From: Macrotis lagotis
Lineage: Eukaryota; Chordata; Mammalia; Peramelemorphia; Peramelidae
Reading direction: 5' to 3'
Length of the DNA: 64,000 nucleotides
NCBI RefSeq assembly: GCF_037893015.1
Contig: NC_133660.1
Location: 280,737,067-280,801,066, forward strand
Numbering within the stretch: position 1 is the first letter of the stretch; the number at the start of each line of letters is the position of its first letter. The notes below the pieces were generated by a model. That model was not told the origin of the DNA. It saw nothing but the letters and a program-made list of their open reading frames with translations, and did not search any database. This document shows, piece by piece, positions 11,190 to 22,029 of the stretch. The translations under genes and the position numbers were made by a program.

Positions 11190-11960
11190 GTATAGATTTA
11201 CCTGTTTACAAAAGAAAGCAAGGCATTCTCATAAGACCAGACTGTCCAAAATACTGTAATAAGATGAAATGGAAGTAGGACAAATGTAAAATCTTACAAT
11301 TGGGTTAAAAAAAAAACAATTTCCCAAGACTGAGATAAGGGAGTCTGGTTCGACAGTCGTATGTCAGAAAATCACCTGGGGGCTTTATCAGAGTGAGTAA
11401 GCAGGGTGATGGGCTGCAGGAAGGGAGGCACAGGCCTCAGGAAGAAGATGACATGTTGGCCCTCTATCCTCCACCCTCATAGGCTCATCGCGGGGTACCA
11501 TGATCATTCAGTATGCTAGAGAGTGCGGGGCTGTGTGAGCCATCTTCAATTATTTTAAATACAGTCTCACAGAAAAAGGATTCATTTTGCTCTCTTTGGC
11601 CCCAGAAGCAAAATCAGGAAGAGTGGGGGGGGGATCTAAAAAAGGACAAATTTTGACCTAATCTTGGGGGGGGGGCAGAATTCCTAACCATTAGAGCTGT
11701 TCTGAGTGGAAGGAGGCAGAGAACTCCTCTTATTGAAAGTCTCAAGGGGCTAGAAGGTTAGGCAGGAGTTTGAGTCCTGCCTCAGACAGTGATCTACTTG
11801 GGCTGCTCTCAGACTCAGTTTCTTCATTTGTAAAAATGAGCAGATTGGCTTGATGGTCCCTGAAACTACAACTCTGTTATCCAGAGATAAACACTTAACC
11901 TTGTTAAGTATTTTGGAGAGAGGATCATGATTCAGATGGGACAGGCTGCTCACTGAGGTC
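11190..11960 (+). repeat. CR1/L3-type LINE fragment with a nested SINE
   Basis: acaaatgtaaaatcttacaa, gggagtctggttcgacagt, tttggccccagaagcaaaat and ttcctaaccattagagctg are CR1/L3 text. About 11761-11920 is a MON1-type SINE (gagtcctgcctcagac, cagtttcttcatttg). The CR1 terminus resumes at ccttcccaccctgaaatttt. Confidence 0.55.
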
Positions 11961-12337
11961 CCTTCCCACCCTGAAATTTTGTGATTCTGTAAGCATCCGT
12001 GCCATCACAGACCAAGGTTGGGGTGTCATGGGAGGAAGTCAAAAGTTGTATACAGACAGCCATCACCCATAGCAAATTCTTCTTATGCCCAAAAGGAAGA
12101 CATGATCACAGGAAATGCTCAGAGGAGGAAGAATTGTCTCTTGCTTTGGAGCAAGGGGGGAGAGAGAAGGTAGGGGGATCAGGGAGAAAGAGCTTACCTT
12201 TGTGGAGGCAAGGAACATCTTGGATCTTCTCTCACTTGATGTGACTCACTTCATCTTGGAAATGACCCTCCATTTCATTCATAGCTATGAGGATAGGCTC
12301 CTCACTTATCTTTGTACTTTAAAAACTAATACTAATA

Positions 12338-12977
12338 GGGGCGGCTAGGTGGTGCAGTGGATAGAGCACCGGCCCTGGAGTCAGGAGGACCTGAGTTCAA
12401 ATCTGACCTCAGACACTTAATAATCAATTTTAGTAACTTATAAGGCAATACTAGAATATAGTATATATACCCTTGGATTTCTTTTGAACCAGGTGAGAGA
12501 ATGGATGAGATAATGGATCAAGTAGGAAGCTGAGAAAGAGTTTGTATATTTGTCCCTGAGGGCAGCTGAAGGCCTATCTTGCATCATGCTCTTGTCCATG
12601 GAATTGCTACATGTGGAGTAACATGAAACTTGATATACTTATGACAGAGAAGGGAAAAAAGCAGCTTAATAGAACTGTCTGATAATATATGAAGTGTGTG
12701 CGTATTCCCTATATCTCTTCTTGGGGGCCAAGCTTAGTCATTATAAGTAGACATTTTGTTTTGCATTGGCTGACCTGGTACAAAACCCCTGTTTTAGAGA
12801 AGTGGGGAGAGAGGGAAATAAACTTTTATAGAGCAGCTACTATGTGCCAGTCACTGTCCTAAGAGCTTATAAATGTTAGCTCATTTGATCTTCACATCCT
12901 GTTATTATCTTCATTTTACATTTGGGGAAACAGAGGCAAATGAAAGTGTCTTGTCCAGGATCTTGCAAAAACTTAAA
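12338..12977 (+). mobile_element. Composite retro-insertion: WSINE1 head joined to about 540 bp of other sequence, between 17-bp duplications
   Basis: The 17-mer aaaaactaatactaata is at 12321-12337 and, identically, at 12978-12994. The insert begins exactly at a WSINE1 5' end (ggggcggctaggtggtgcag) and keeps it to about 12424 (cacttaataat). It then changes to unrelated sequence that includes a MIR (about 12840-12955), and finishes cttgcaaaaacttaaaaaaa. One duplication around the whole block suggests integration as a single chimeric cDNA. Confidence 0.75.
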
Positions 12978-13882
12978 AAAAACTAATACTAATAAAGAGT
13001 AACAAGGCCATTGTAACGTAGAATACTTTTTTATGTGGGCTGTCTTGTGAGAGGCCTAGAGACCCCTTCCTAGCATCATGTTTTAAAATATGATTAATAA
13101 GTGATAAATATAAATTGAAAATGTACTGTTTACACAGAAAACCAATTGAAAAAACTGAAATATTTTTACAACAAAATATTTTTACAAAACAAGTTGATGG
13201 ACTCCAAATTAAGAAGCTGGCAGATGATGACAAAATTCTGTAGATGAGCCCACCTCCAAGGCCAATCAGAATAGAAGTTATTCCTTATCCCTAAGAGAAA
13301 TTTATGCATCCTCTAAGCCCTAAAAATGGTGACCAGGGAGGGGGCAGTTTTCTTAGTCTTCCATGGCACTCTACTGACTCCCTACAAGGAAAACCTAGTC
13401 TTTTTTTTTTAAACCATGAAACCTTGAAAAGTTCCAGGCTTTGGAAACACTCACCCTGCTTATTGCCCCTTGGGCAGTGGGATCCTAGGAGTCACCTACC
13501 AATTCCTTCACAAGTGGTTGAGAAACCCTCATATCTCCTTCCCAACCTCACCTCTGCTAATTCCCAAATTGGGTTTGGGCCACAGAACTTTTTTCTGCTC
13601 TGGCCTTCCTTGGTGGAAGCCCATGGCTTTCACATCATTGGGATATGGCTTCCTTGGATACAGGATCTGGGTGAGAGTTGTCTGGGAGCCACAGGTGGGG
13701 AGAACTCCTTGGCATCTCTGGGTCATTCAGTCAGTCAACTTGTATTCATTAGAATTCACTATTTGATAGATAAGCCCTAGGGATAAGCAGAAAGCAAAGT
13801 AGAAATAAGCAAACAAAATGCAACTCAGCTCAGAGTTTAAGGGGCATGCAACAAAGACAACAAACAGGAAAAACAGAAGAAA

Positions 13883-14716
13883 CCATATTTTCTCATGTAT
13901 ATGATGCACCCTTTTTAGAAAAATTTGGGGTCTAAAAACTGGGAGTGTTTTCTGCAGTGGTTGTAGATTTTTTGACTTGCATTTCCCCCTTTTTTGCTCG
14001 TCTTTGTGCTCATTGTTTCCCATTTGTTACCAGTATATTAGGTTCCATTTTGTCACTTTCTGCCCAGAAATGGCAGATTTTCGTTCAGTGCTGAATTCAA
14101 GTTCAAAGTGAGCCAGTTTTGTAAAAGTGAATGGAAATCCTGCCGCTGAATGTAGGTTTGGAACTCCTCCAACTGAGAAAACAATCTGAGACTGGCTATG
14201 GGAAGAAGAAACCCAACTGGAAATGCCCCAGCAGAAGAAGGCCATGAGAGGCAAGGCAGCCAAATGGTCTGCATTAGAGAGGGAATTGAAGAGATGGATG
14301 GAAGAGCAGAGGGCCATTGGAATTCCTGTGTCCACCAAGATAGTTCAGCAGAAGGTCAGAAGAATTGCTAATGAAGCAGAAGTAACTGATTTCAAAGGAG
14401 GACACAATGGATGCTTCAGGTTCATGAAATAGAAAGAACTGAGCATGCGTCCAGGCACCAGACTTGCCCAGGTAGTGGTAGTGGTTACCTACAGACCAGA
14501 GCACAGGCAGGAGAGTGGAAAGATCCTCTCCTAAGACAATGATTCATCATCCAACACAGACGAGGACAAGCTCATGGATGGGAGTTTTGATAGTGATGAG
14601 GAGTTGTATGAATTTCACAATGAATAAAACTTGAGTTCAATAACTTTATGTAATACATTTTTTTCAAATTTCAGGTCCCAAAATTAAGGGAGCATCTTGC
14701 ACATGGGAAAATACGG
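13883..14716 (+). mobile_element. pogo/Tigger-type DNA transposon, internally deleted, with terminal inverted repeats
   Basis: The ends are inverted repeats: ccatattttctcatgtatat inward from 13883, and ccgtattttcccatgtgcaa inward from 14716 on the other strand. They match at 23 of 29 positions. The 834-bp element carries one degenerate transposase frame lacking the DDE catalytic domain, so it could move only with an enzyme supplied in trans. It sits inside a copy of the old unassigned repeat that resumes near 14740. Confidence 0.75.
14070..14627 (+). pseudogene. Core-deleted pogo/Tigger transposase remnant (HTH plus acidic C-terminus)
   Basis: A single frame from ATG at 14070 to TAA at 14625-14627 holds 186 codons including that stop, with three internal stops in the first two thirds and another before the acidic tail. 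Part 1 (PAAECRFGTPPTEKTI) resembles the first psq-type helix-turn-helix. Part 2 (KWSALERELKRWMEEQRAIG, then GIPVSTKIVQQKVRRIA and FRFMK) is a CENP-B-type HTH. Part 3 (LSMRPGTRLAQ) is the short linker. Part 4 (DNDSSSNTDEDKLMDGSFDS) is an acidic tail. The DDE nuclease between parts 3 and 4 is missing, but the tail remains in frame. The longest uninterrupted piece is 14223-14432. Confidence 0.7.
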
Positions 14717-15074
14717 AAAACTGGAGATAATTGAAAGAAAAAAGATACTCCCATTAAGGAGGGTTAGGCTTCTTGTAGAAGGTGGGATTTTAACTGAGAT
14801 TTGAAAGAAACCAGAGAAAGGAGGAGATAGTGGGGAGGGATAGAGCTCAAATCCTCTCGGCTGCCAGGATCTTGGCAAAAGTTGTGAATTCAAATTGTCA
14901 TACAAGGGTGAATTACATCCTTGGAGCCTGAAAGAAGTGGCACATGGGCCTCCTGAGGCTGCCAATGATCCTGTAGGACAGGGACTATGCCACAGAACTG
15001 GAGAAGAGTACTGAGACCGTGATCTATTAAAAAGTAATTGAAGTCATCCATCCCCCACCCCCAAGACACATGCA

Positions 15075-16560
15075 TGATTTTTATTCAGTCGGGTCTGATT
15101 CTTCTTGACCCTTTGGAACCCGTAGCACAACAGAACATTCTATCCTCTACTATCTACTGAAATCTATTCAAGCACATGTCATGGCTTCCATGACTCTATC
15201 TGACCATCTCATCCTCTGCTGTCTCCTTCTCCTTTTGCCTTCAATCTTTCCCACTATCAGGGTCTTTTCCAATGAGTCCTGTCCTCGTTATGTGGTCATA
15301 GTATTTAAGTATCAGCTTCAGTATTTGAACTTTCAGTGAATAGTCTGAATTCAGGTCTTGAAATGTTGCCTGATTGAATCTCCTTGCTGTCCTAGGCACT
15401 CTCAAAAGTCTTCTCTGGCCCCACAGTTTGAAAGTGCAGATTCTGTGGTAATCAGCTTTCCTTGTCATCCAACTCTCATAGCCAAACATTGCTACTGGAA
15501 AAACCCTAGGTTTGGCTCTATCGACTTTTGTCAGCAAGGTGATGTCTCTGCCTTTTAGGATGTTGCTCAGGTCGGCCAAAGCTTTCCTTCCAAGGAAATT
15601 TCATGGCTGTAGACCATCTTCAGTGATCTTTGAACCCAAGAATAAAAAAATCTGACATGATTTCCATTTCTTCTCTATTTGCCAAGAAGTGATGGAACCA
15701 GCTTCAAGCCATCTTTTACACTTTCCTCTTTAACCCTCCGCAAGAGGCTTCTTAAATCTTCACTTCCTGCCACTGGAGAGTATCATCTGCACATGAGAGA
15801 TAGTTGATATTTCTCCTCATCACCTTAGCTCTGGCTTTTGGTTCATCCAGCCTGGCATTTCACATGATGTACTCTGCATATAAGTTAAATAAATTAGGTG
15901 GCAATATACAGCCTTGGCATACTCCTTTTCCAATGTTAACCCGATAGTCCCATATCAATACTGACTATTGCTTCTTAGCCTGTATACAAGTTCCTCAGAA
16001 GACAAGATGCTCTGGGACTCCTGTCTCTTTGAGGACTTGCCAGATTTCTTGTGATCCACACAGGCAAGGGCTGTACCATAGTCAATAAAACAAGTTGATA
16101 TATTTCTGGAACTCTCTTGCTATAATGCAACAAATGCTAGAAGTTTGGCCTGCAGTTTCTCTGCCTCTTCAACAACAGGAGACAGTTCCTCCTGGTTCTT
16201 GCTTCACATATTGTTAGTCTAACTTGCAAAAATCTTAAGCATAGCCTTGCCGGTCTACGAAATGAATGTAATCATTTGGTAAATTGAGTACCCTTTGGCA
16301 TTGCCCTTCTTTAAGATTGGTTTGGAAGTTGCGCTTTTCCAGTCTGGCGGCCACTCTTGAGTTTTCCAAATTTGCCGGCATATTGAGTGTAGCTCTGAAC
16401 AGTATCATCTTTTAGGGTTGCAAGTGGCTCAGCTAGAAGGTGGTCACCTCCACATCCTCACCCTTATAGATCAATGGAACTGATCAGTTCTGGCTTCTTC
16501 GGCACCAGTGGTTGAAGCATAAACTTGATGCTGAACAGTTTGCCTTGGATTCAAACAGAT
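15075..16560 (-). mobile_element. BovB/RTE-type LINE, 5'-truncated, antisense
   Basis: Read on the minus strand this 1.5-kb segment is collinear with the C-terminal half of an RTE/BovB reverse transcriptase and the 3' end. It includes GCILPPNLFNLYAEYIM, a CADD sequence at the YADD catalytic site (15782-15793) and FGYESWMTRKADYHRICTF near the C-terminus. Frames are broken by stops and indels, so it is dead. RTE/BovB elements are known for horizontal transfer among vertebrates. Confidence 0.85.
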
Positions 16561-16562
16561 CT

Positions 16563-17000
16563 CATTCTGTCACTTTGAGGTTATACTCCAGTACTGCATT
16601 AAAAACAGAGTAATTCTGAGAGTAGAGGGGCTTTCTGTAGGAAGCGACCTTTAACCCAAGTTTTTCAGGGAGATAGGGGCTCTGGGAATTGGAGATAAGA
16701 ACACTGACGACATGCGAGGCAGAAAAGGCATCAAGGCAAAGGGCAGAAACGAAAGTACACAGAAGAGCAAGCAAGTCAATTTGACTGAAACACAGAGTGT
16801 GTGAGGGGGTGGAAAGGGAACTCGGCCTGAAAGAAAGGTGGAAGCCAAGGACTTTAAATGCCAGGCTGACATTCTTCAGTGCTAAGTGGTCCAAAGATGG
16901 GAACAAACTGTTTTTAAGAGGATGATCAACCAACCATTGACAGCTGAATGAAGGAAGGCCCCAAAACACTGCCAATAAGAACTCTCACTCTAAATATTGA
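16563..17000. other. Intergenic, no recognised feature
   Basis: The sequence is mixed. A 137-codon minus-strand open frame here has no recognisable domain and no family resemblance. Confidence 0.45.
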
Positions 17001-17640
17001 GTAAAAAATAACCTAGTATAGATGCACATATATATTATGTAGCGTAGCATAATATAGTGTCATGTATTATTCAAGCTATATAGATCAAATCCACTCAGCA
17101 AATTGGCAAACTAGGAACAGTTCATGTTGGAGAGGTTCAAGAAGGACAGTTAACTAGTGAGTTGCTATGAGCTGTGAATTGGTCCAGTCATTCTGGAAAG
17201 CAATTAGGAATTATGCTCAGAAAGCAACTCAAATGTCCATACTCTGGCCCAAGATTCCAGGGCTAAGCATGTATTCCAAGGAGACCAAAGACCGAAGGAA
17301 AGGTCCATATCCATAGCACAGAACTGGAAACTCAGGCCATGCCCATGAGCTGGGGAACAGCTAACCAAGCTGTGGCCTAGAAAAGGAAATCATATTACTG
17401 TGTGGGAAGGCAGGATATAGATGGAGAATTCAAGAAGCATGGGAAGGTTTATGTGAATTGATGCAAAGTGAAGAAAGTAGAACCAGGAAGACAATAAACA
17501 CCACCATAACTATGTAGGTGGAAAGAACAATAGCTCCACCAGCAAACAATCCTATACGTTGTCATGAAAACTCAAGGCTTAACCCCGAAGAAGAGAAAGA
17601 ATAATGCACTTCCCAGCCAACAAAGGTAATTGCCACTTTT
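17000..17640 (+). mobile_element. L1 ORF2 end and 3' UTR fragment (sense), diverged
   Basis: ccagtcattctggaaagcaa, then gagctggggaacagctaacc, aaggtttatgtgaattgatg and agtagaaccaggaagac match the C-terminal end of marsupial L1 ORF2. Confidence 0.7.
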
Positions 17641-17859
17641 TCTCTCTTTTCTGGTTGTTCCTAGCATTATTGCTCATGAGCTCCCATTGGGCATCCTTCC
17701 ACTAGCAACCAGAGAAAGTAGCAGTTGACTGAAATGACTGCCAATAGAGGAGGTCCCTGCAGACAAACAGATATAGTTAAGGGGGGGTGCACCCCCCATT
17801 TGGGGTGATTATTTCCTAACTACTCTGCTTGATATTTTTCTAAAAGCTAATAGAGAACT

Positions 17860-18320
17860 ACTGGTTGATTGATATTTTTTCTTTATTGAAACTTGGTCCT
17901 TATTTTGTTGGGATGACAGTACAGCGACCATTCATGGGTTGGATGCCACTGCTGATCAGCATGCAAGCTTTGACCTTAACCTTAGGCAGCCTGGTGGCCC
18001 CCTTCTTTCAGGGAGCTTATCTCTTTGGTGCCAGACAGTGCAGACACCCAATCGGTTGAGCCCATTGTGGTTCAGGGCTCCCAAGCTCATGGGGTCCTTC
18101 TGTGTCAGCAGATTACAGCTATATACCACTATAGCTAGATGGCTGATTGAGCCTGAAAGTACTCTTTAATGTGGGGGAGGACGTCAAAGGGAGCCCCTAG
18201 AACTCTGAGGGCAGGTGTAGCCAGGGCTGCTCTGGGAACTGTATTGTGCTGGTGAATGGGTGTTGCTAGAGTATGCCCGGAGGCTTATACCATCTATAAA
18301 CCAATTTTGCCAACCTCACA
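17860..18320 (-). repeat. Unclassified minus-strand segment ending in an AATAAA signal; possible LTR or processed retrocopy
   Basis: Read on the minus strand it ends gtttcaataaagaaaaaata, that is, a polyadenylation signal plus A-rich tract. The upstream text (ccctgaaagaagggggcc) has no long clean frame. I could not assign it to a known gene or repeat. Confidence 0.3.
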
Positions 18321-19430
18321 GCACAACAGCAACATCAGCTAGTATTACTGGTGGCTTCTACAAAGCTGAGAATGCTTTGGGGTCAGGTTGAATCCCAGAC
18401 TATGTCTGTCACCAAAGACAAATCTTGGATATAAGCCAAATTAGAAACCACCATGTGCCTCAGTTTACCAGATGGGTCCTCTGGCCTCGGGACTCCAGGT
18501 TGGGGTATAATATGGGACTCCAGAAGGGAACATCCTTATCTCAAGAGATAATTAGGTCAGGGTGGAAATCGGCCTTAGGGTCAGTCAGTCATTGAGAGCT
18601 TTCCTGTGTCTGTGTCAGAGATGAACCTAACAAAGAAGAGAGTAGAAGGACATTAACTTCCTTGTAAAAGGTCAAATGGTTTATAAGTTCATGGTTTCAG
18701 ATTCAATCCTCTTTCCCTCCTTTATAGAATAAAATGTTCATTTGTTGATATTTATTGATTTCATAATTAAAAAACAAAATTAAAGGTAAATAAATTTGGG
18801 GATTGGGAGGGAGCTCTCTGGCCTCCTAAGATCAGGACAAGATTGGGGGAGAGGGTGGCTACAGCTCAGGAGGGTGCCCTCTGACCACAAGCCTGTAGAC
18901 AACACATCCCAAAGATGGCAGACAGACAGGAGACCTGAGCTTTTGCCAGTGACCCTGGAAGCTTCCTTGGCAAGAGTCTCCCCTTTTTTGGGGGTCTAAC
19001 ATCCATACTCCGAATGACAAGATGAACTGCAATGTTGGGTTGGTCCAGTTCTGACCTTGGAGTGCCCTTGTCTATGAGCTCTTCTGAGAAGGAGCCCCAG
19101 GAGGATGTGCTGGGGACCACGCAGACTATAGATAGCTTTTAGGCCCTTCCTCTTGAGACCACGAGCTGACTTTTAGCCGGTAGGCTTCAGGAGGGTTCTA
19201 CAGCCTACGCCGGATGGTCTTGACGTCCTCGCTATCTCAAATGCTAGTCATTTTGCCTCCTACTCAGTTTTCATATTTTAAAAAATCATAATAGATTTTC
19301 TTTTAGTAGAGAAAATAAAGTAATAGTTAAAAAAAAAAAAAGGAAAATGCCAGAGCCTTTCACCACTTTTATTTTCTCCATGCTTTGTTTAGGATTTTTC
19401 CCCCCACCTGTTTTCCTGAATTTCAAATAA
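18320..19430. other. Intergenic, no recognised gene
   Basis: The sequence is mixed and AT-rich around 18730-18800. No coding or RNA feature was recognised. Confidence 0.4.
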
Positions 19431-19725
19431 TATAGGGAGGTTAAAATTAATTTCCGGATAGTGTAACCTTTTTGGAAATGCACCATCCTCATAAATGAAC
19501 AAGCTGCTTACAGTAATTAAAGTAATGTCATCCTGGGCTCAAATTGCTTGTACTAATAAGGCTAATTGACAACAGCCAGCGAAGGGCATTAACGGTGATT
19601 ACTCATCACCAGGGCCTGCAATTTTCAGCAGAGAGGGGTCTTTACATCTGTTTTCAATCATCCGTCTGCTTTCAGCGTTGGCGGCAGCCCACTCTCTCCA
19701 AGGGGCAGCTTTTTACCTGCTATTC
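19430..19725. promoter_or_regulatory. Candidate conserved non-coding element (best in window)
   Basis: About 300 bp of non-repetitive sequence is dense in homeodomain/POU-like cores: ttaaaattaatttccgg, cagtaattaaagtaatg, gtactaataaggctaattga and cattaacggtgattact. It has no coding potential and differs sharply from the surrounding repeats. Enhancer function is inferred. Confidence 0.3.
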
Positions 19726-20049
19726 AAAATAGAAGTTCTCTTTCAAAGACAAAGAGTAGAATAGGGGGATGGGAGCGGGGACTATCCTGATGGATTTGTG
19801 TGTGCATGAAAGAGAAAGAAGCTGATCTGAGTCTAGATTAATTTTTATTAAACTATTATTTATTATAATAAATCATGTGCTGTATATTAATGTTAAGACA
19901 TGTTTATATATAACATAAATGTATATGACTTTTTGAAATAAAAACATGAATGTGGTGTGGACACATTCCAAGCTTTCACCCAGGCTTCTCTGGGAGCAAC
20001 CCTTGGGCAGGTGGAAGGTGATCTAGGGAGCTCTGTCTAGGTCCCTTCT

Positions 20050-20610
20050 CTTCCCTAGATATACTCTGTGCCTTGACTTTCTTCTCTATCATGGTAGAGT
20101 CAACCATCATCTCTGCAGAAGTGACTCCCAAATCTCTTTTTGCAATCCTAAATCTGTGAAACTTCACATTACCTATCTATTGAACATCTGTCTGTTTCTG
20201 GAGGCTCCATCAGTACCTCAAAATCAACATGTCCAAAACATCTTCTCCCCTAAACTTACCCATTCTGTAGATTCCAGGGACACCAGATCCTCCAATTCAT
20301 CCCTTGCGGTCACAATCTCCAATTCATCATCCCCAGCTCCAACCTCAGTTTCACTGCCTTCACTCCTGGATCTTATTAATTGTCAAATGTCTGGTCCATC
20401 TCAACATCTCTAACTTATGTCCCATTTGACCACCAATTTAATTCAGTCCTAATCATCTCTTACCTGAAATGCAGCAGTCACCTCCTTATTAGGTTCCCTG
20501 CCTCCTGTATCTCCCCTCCCCAACCCATTCTTCAAAGAGCTGCCAAAACAATCTCCCTAAAATACCTCTCTGGTCAAGAACATCATTACTGCTCAAAGAC
20601 CTTCAGTGAT
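20050..20610 (+). repeat. L2-like LINE fragment
   Basis: ccatcagtacctcaaaatca, caacatgtccaaaac, cccattcttcaaagagctgc and ttactgctcaaagacctt follow the order of L2 3'-region copies. It is interrupted by the SINE that starts at 20611. Confidence 0.5.
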
Positions 20611-20760
20611 GGGGGCAGCTAGGTGGCACAGTGGATAGAGCAGCACCAGCCCTGGAGTCAGGAGGACCTGAGTTCAAATCCAGCCTCAGACACTTAATAA
20701 TTACCTAGCTGGGTGGCCTTGGACAAGTCACTTTAGCCCCATTGCCTTGCAAAAAACCTT
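20611..20760 (+). mobile_element. WSINE1-type SINE
   Basis: It is nearly full length: gggggcagctaggtggcaca, gttcaaatccagcctcag, ttacctagctgggtggcc, attgccttgcaaaaaacc. There is a small 3-base duplication in the gagcagcaccagcc region. Confidence 0.9.
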
Positions 20761-20929
20761 CCAAATATACTCTTTACTTGGAGTTCAAAACTCTTTGAAA
20801 ATTTTTAATTATGAATTTGACAAGCATCAGAACCAAAAAAGACAACTATGTTTAGTTGCGAATGTCTATTGTGAACATATTTTTAAAATTTATCATGGTA
20901 GTATACTTCTGACTTCCTTCTGTGAATTT

Positions 20930-21860
20930 TTAATACATATTAATGCTATCTTTTTAATATCACCACACCTAACTCCCTCACTTGTTCCCCCCCCCACACA
21001 CACACACACAATCTGCCTACTTGGAACTAATGAGGAGATAAGGTTCCCATGTCTCCTTTCACATTTGGGGTCCATCATCTCTGATCGAAGGGGCAGAGCA
21101 CCTTTGATTCCCCTGGGGTCACTCAGCAGAATTGCTAGGTCTTTCATTATACTTGCCATTGTATGAAGAGGGCTTTGCTGGTTTTGCTCTCCTCACTCTA
21201 TATCAGCTCATTCAAGTCTTTCCAGGTTTCTCTATATTCATTCCTTTTCATCCTCATCATTTTATAGCACAATAATATTCGATTACATGGATAGACCATG
21301 ACTTTGTCAGCCATTCCCTGATTATGGCCATTCCCTTAGTTCCCAGTCCTTGGTCACCACAAAAAGAAAATTACTCTATATTTTTGTATTTGTGGGTCAT
21401 CCCTTTCTGCCACCTTTGGCTTCTTTATGGTTAAGCCTGATGGTGGGATCGTTCTCCAAATCAATGAGGATACACACTTTAGTGACTTTTGAGCATGGTT
21501 ACAGGTTGGTTTCCAAAATAGTGGGAGCAATCCATAGCTCCACCCAAAGTGAATGAGTGTCCCTGTCCTCCCCAACCCCTCCCACATTTGTCATTCCCCC
21601 TTTTGGCATCCTTGCCAATCTAATGGGTATGAGATGTACTCTCAGAGCTGTTTCAATTCATACTTTTTTTTTAGGTTTTTGCAAGGCAAATGGGGTTAAG
21701 TGGCTTGCCCAAGGCCACACAGCTAGGTCATTATTAAGTGTCTGAGACCCGATTTGAACCCAGGTACTCCTGACTCCAAGGCCGGTGCTTTAGCCACTAT
21801 GCCACCTAGCCGCCCCTTCAATTCATACTTTTATAATAATTAGTAATTAGGTATGTTTTC
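20930..21860 (-). mobile_element. L1 ORF2 end and 3' UTR, antisense, interrupted by a SINE
   Basis: ttcaagtctttccaggtttc, tatagcacaataatattcg, gtcagccattccctgattat and ccaccaca-aaaag-type text are the reverse complement of a marsupial L1 3' part. The SINE at 21668-21816 splits it. Confidence 0.75.
21668..21816 (-). mobile_element. WSINE1-type SINE with perfect 16-bp target-site duplication, antisense
   Basis: ttcaattcatactttt occurs at 21652-21667 and 21817-21832. The element reads in reverse from ttttgcaaggcaaatggggt to ccacctagccgcccc and is inserted into an older antisense L1. Confidence 0.93.
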
Positions 21861-22029
21861 AATAAGATGTGGTTGATAGTTAAGGTCTCTTTGGGAACTA
21901 CCTTAGCTCATTTATCTACCAGGGATTTCTAAAACTCTTCTCAACCTGAATCGGGCCTTCCTCTTATCCCTTATATTTACTGATATTCTATTTAATTCAT
22001 GCTATTACTTATTCATATCATTTATTCAT

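Noticed and set aside
13727-14023. 98-codon minus-strand open frame overlapping the pogo 5' end
   Set aside because: Low-complexity Phe/Leu-rich translation of transposon non-coding sequence.
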